In this document: positions 62,683 to 64,000 of the stretch, one piece after another | Numbering within the stretch: position 1 is the stretch's first letter | Layout of the letters: every line of letters begins with the position of its first letter | Source: Alkalibacillus aidingensis | GTDB taxonomy: Bacteria; Bacillota; Bacilli; Bacillales; Alkalibacillaceae | Assembly: GCF_014595945.1 (NCBI RefSeq) | Contig: NZ_JABXWU010000009.1 | Span: 20,611-84,610 of the forward strand | Direction: 5' to 3' | DNA: 64,000 bases | Made by a program: the position numbers and the translations under genes | Notes under the pieces: generated by a model | What the model saw: only the letters and a program-made list of their open reading frames with translations | Databases searched by the model: none | Told to the model about the DNA's origin: nothing

Positions 62683-62829
62683 ATTTGCTCTTCCTTTCAT
62701 AAAAAAATGATATGTAGTCATCATATGTATGGAAGTAACAAAGTTTCGTTTTGGTTAAAAATAATTAGACTGAACCATTTAATTATTGGTATGATAATGA
62801 ATATAATCAATTGAAAAGTGGGTTTTTCA

Positions 62830-63717
62830 ATGAAGAGTCGTCAACAAAAAGCGCAATTTGCGTCCGTTTTAGGAATCTTCGCCAATTTAATCTTGGCTGT
62901 GATTAAAGGTATTGCTGGAGTTGTGGGTAACAGTAAAGCACTCGTGGCTGATGCTTTTCATTCAGCTTCAGATGTCGTTAGCTCGATCGCTGTCTTAGTC
63001 GGTATACGAGCTGCACAAAAGCCACCAGACCCAGAGCATCCATATGGTCATGGTAAAGCAGAGAATATTGCAACTTTGATTGTTTCTATTTTATTAGTCG
63101 TTGTCGGTGTGGAAATTTTATTAGATGCGGTTTCTAGTCTCTTTTCACCAGAACCATCTGAAACTAGCGCCATCGCCTTATATGTCATCATCTTTTCAAT
63201 AATCGTTAAAGAAGCGCTGTTTCAATACAAAAAGCGGTTGGGAGATAAAATTAACAGTCCAGCAATTGTAGCTGATGCCTGGCATCATCGCTCAGATGCG
63301 ATCTCATCAGTTATTGCCTTAGCTGGTATCGGTTTAACAATGTTGGGCAGTCGCTATGACCTTCCCTTCTTACAATATTTTGATCCATTAGCCGGAGCGA
63401 TTATTGCGGTATTAGTTATGTGGATGGGCTTTAAGATTGGTAAGGATGCAGTAAGCGTGACATTAGAAACCGTTTTAGATGATGGGCGTACAGAAAAGTT
63501 TGGTCTCACAACTGAGAAAGTTGAGGGCGTTAAACGAATTGATTTACTCAACGCTAGAACACACGGTTCTTATGTCATTATTGATGTAAAGATCAGTGTA
63601 GACCCACACATCACAGTGGACGAAGGACATTCGATAGCTGCACGTGTTAAGGAGAAGCTAATCGAGGAGCACACCGAAGTGCATGACGTCTATGTCCACG
63701 TCAACCCATATCACTAG
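62830..63717 (+). CDS. Cation diffusion facilitator family metal exporter
   Basis: A 295-residue protein with six membrane helices and a C-terminal ferredoxin-like domain. The metal sites are DAFHSASD in helix 2 and DAWHHRSD in helix 5, and HPYGHGKAE is in the first loop. The DAFHSASD/DAWHHRSD pattern is common in manganese-exporting MneP/MneS-like proteins, but Zn or Fe cannot be excluded. The start is probably the ATG at 62830 rather than the GTG at 62818; no strong ribosome site is visible for either. -10-like TATAAT at 62802-62807. Confidence 0.9.
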   Translation: MKSRQQKAQFASVLGIFANLILAVIKGIAGVVGNSKALVADAFHSASDVVSSIAVLVGIRAAQKPPDPEHPYGHGKAENIATLIVSILLVVVGVEILLDAVSSLFSPEPSETSAIALYVIIFSIIVKEALFQYKKRLGDKINSPAIVADAWHHRSDAISSVIALAGIGLTMLGSRYDLPFLQYFDPLAGAIIAVLVMWMGFKIGKDAVSVTLETVLDDGRTEKFGLTTEKVEGVKRIDLLNARTHGSYVIIDVKISVDPHITVDEGHSIAARVKEKLIEEHTEVHDVYVHVNPYH

Positions 63718-63718
63718 G

Positions 63719-63757
63719 TATAAAGCTGTGCTCTAAAGTTTGGAGCACAGCTTTATT
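63719..63757 (+). terminator. Terminator of the cation diffusion facilitator gene
   Basis: 12-bp stem AAAGCTGTGCTC with GAGCACAGCTTT, 9-base loop, short T-rich tail. Confidence 0.85.
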
Positions 63758-63835
63758 GTGATTGAAGAGCTAATTTTGTGAGGGCTATTTGACTTCACTC
63801 CCCTTTAAACTGTTTCATAGGGTAAAGGAGTGGAC

Positions 63836-63937
63836 TCTAATTAACGAAATTACCACCTCTAACTCTTTAAACGTTAATTTGAAGCTGTCTAATTAACCGA
63901 AATGACTCCTCCACCTCTCTTACCGTTAATGAACGAC
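63836..63937. repeat. Short tandem repeat of about 52 bp, two units
   Basis: TCTAATTAAC starts at 63836 and 63888 (52 bases). Each unit holds an inverted pair ATTAACG ... CGTTAAT or a close variant (63841-63876 and 63891-63930). The right end abuts transposase sequence. Confidence 0.7.
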
Positions 63938-64000
63938 TCTAAGGCTTCGTCAATTAATGCGTTTTTAAATTCGCTTCCACGATCGGTGTGAAACATTTGA
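63889..64000 (-). pseudogene. Interrupted IS3-family transposase fragment at the window edge
   Basis: Read from the right edge on the minus strand, the frame gives FHTDRGSEFKNALIDEALESF, the second-Asp block of the IS3/IS150 integrase core (HTDRGSEF). After about residue 23 it stops matching and reads through the 52-bp repeat to a TAG at 63889-63891, where a whole transposase should continue for about 80 residues to its catalytic Glu. The gene is therefore broken here; the rest lies beyond the window. Confidence 0.75.

Overview
The window looks like a chromosomal stretch from a low-GC Gram-positive of the Bacillaceae, most likely a halophilic or halotolerant genus. Reasons: Bacillus-type gene families and operon orders (hisZGDBHAF-IE-C, btuF-C-D under a cobalamin riboswitch, cadC-cadA, arsRBC, yfiBC-like ABC pair, ytzI, ypcP, asnO, helD), Bacillus-like sigma-A promoters and AGGAGG ribosome sites, frequent TTG/GTG starts, and very acidic exported lipoproteins. 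The species cannot be named from sequence alone. No rRNA, tRNA, CRISPR array, prophage or complete insertion sequence was seen.

Layout. 1-6.8 kb: an exported deacetylase-like lipoprotein, oligoendopeptidase F, a GNAT enzyme and a CadC-regulated metal P-type ATPase. 6.8-15.4 kb: a complete histidine pathway, nine genes on the minus strand with the PHP histidinol phosphatase divergent. 15.5-19.8 kb: a DUF368 (PopT-type) membrane protein and a B12 uptake ABC system behind a cobalamin riboswitch with a terminator. 19.8-31.2 kb: a BMP lipoprotein plus chemoreceptor, an XRE/TPR regulator with a crotonase, a flavin reductase, a 3D-domain wall protein, Ohr, a two-subunit GMC dehydrogenase, a cold-shock protein and a SurA-N lipoprotein. 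31.2-38.9 kb: a small methyltransferase operon, flavohaemoglobin behind an FNR box, an arsenic operon, a BdbC plus thioredoxin pair and a short YtzI gene. 38.9-47.7 kb: mixed metabolic and repair genes, including a pyrimidine-dimer glycosylase beside a 5'-3' exonuclease. 47.8-50.4 kb: an ECF sigma factor and a large multidomain membrane anti-sigma candidate behind an ECF-type promoter. 51-58.3 kb: an asymmetric ABC exporter pair, a DUF3298-type protein, an amino-acid (probably arginine) ABC importer and a tiny acidic lipoprotein. 58.5-64 kb: HelD, an AsnO-type asparagine synthetase, a cation diffusion facilitator and the broken end of an IS3-type transposase.

The most unusual signal is not a gene. 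Six gene 3'-flanks carry diverged tandem repeats: two arrays with a 53-bp period that align in the same register, two six-unit arrays with a 20-bp period, one with a 21-bp period, and one of about 52 bp that interrupts a transposase. All periods lie near 2 or 5 DNA helical turns, and the 53-bp arrays encode hairpins. A separate 98-bp palindromic MITE-like element with perfect 8-bp target duplications sits on the hisC stop codon.

Themes: metal and oxidant handling (CadCA, ArsRBC, CDF, Ohr, Hmp), envelope homeostasis (ECF system, PopT, 3D protein, several acidic lipoproteins) and nutrient uptake (B12, amino acids). Function calls rest on motifs read by eye; no database search was run.
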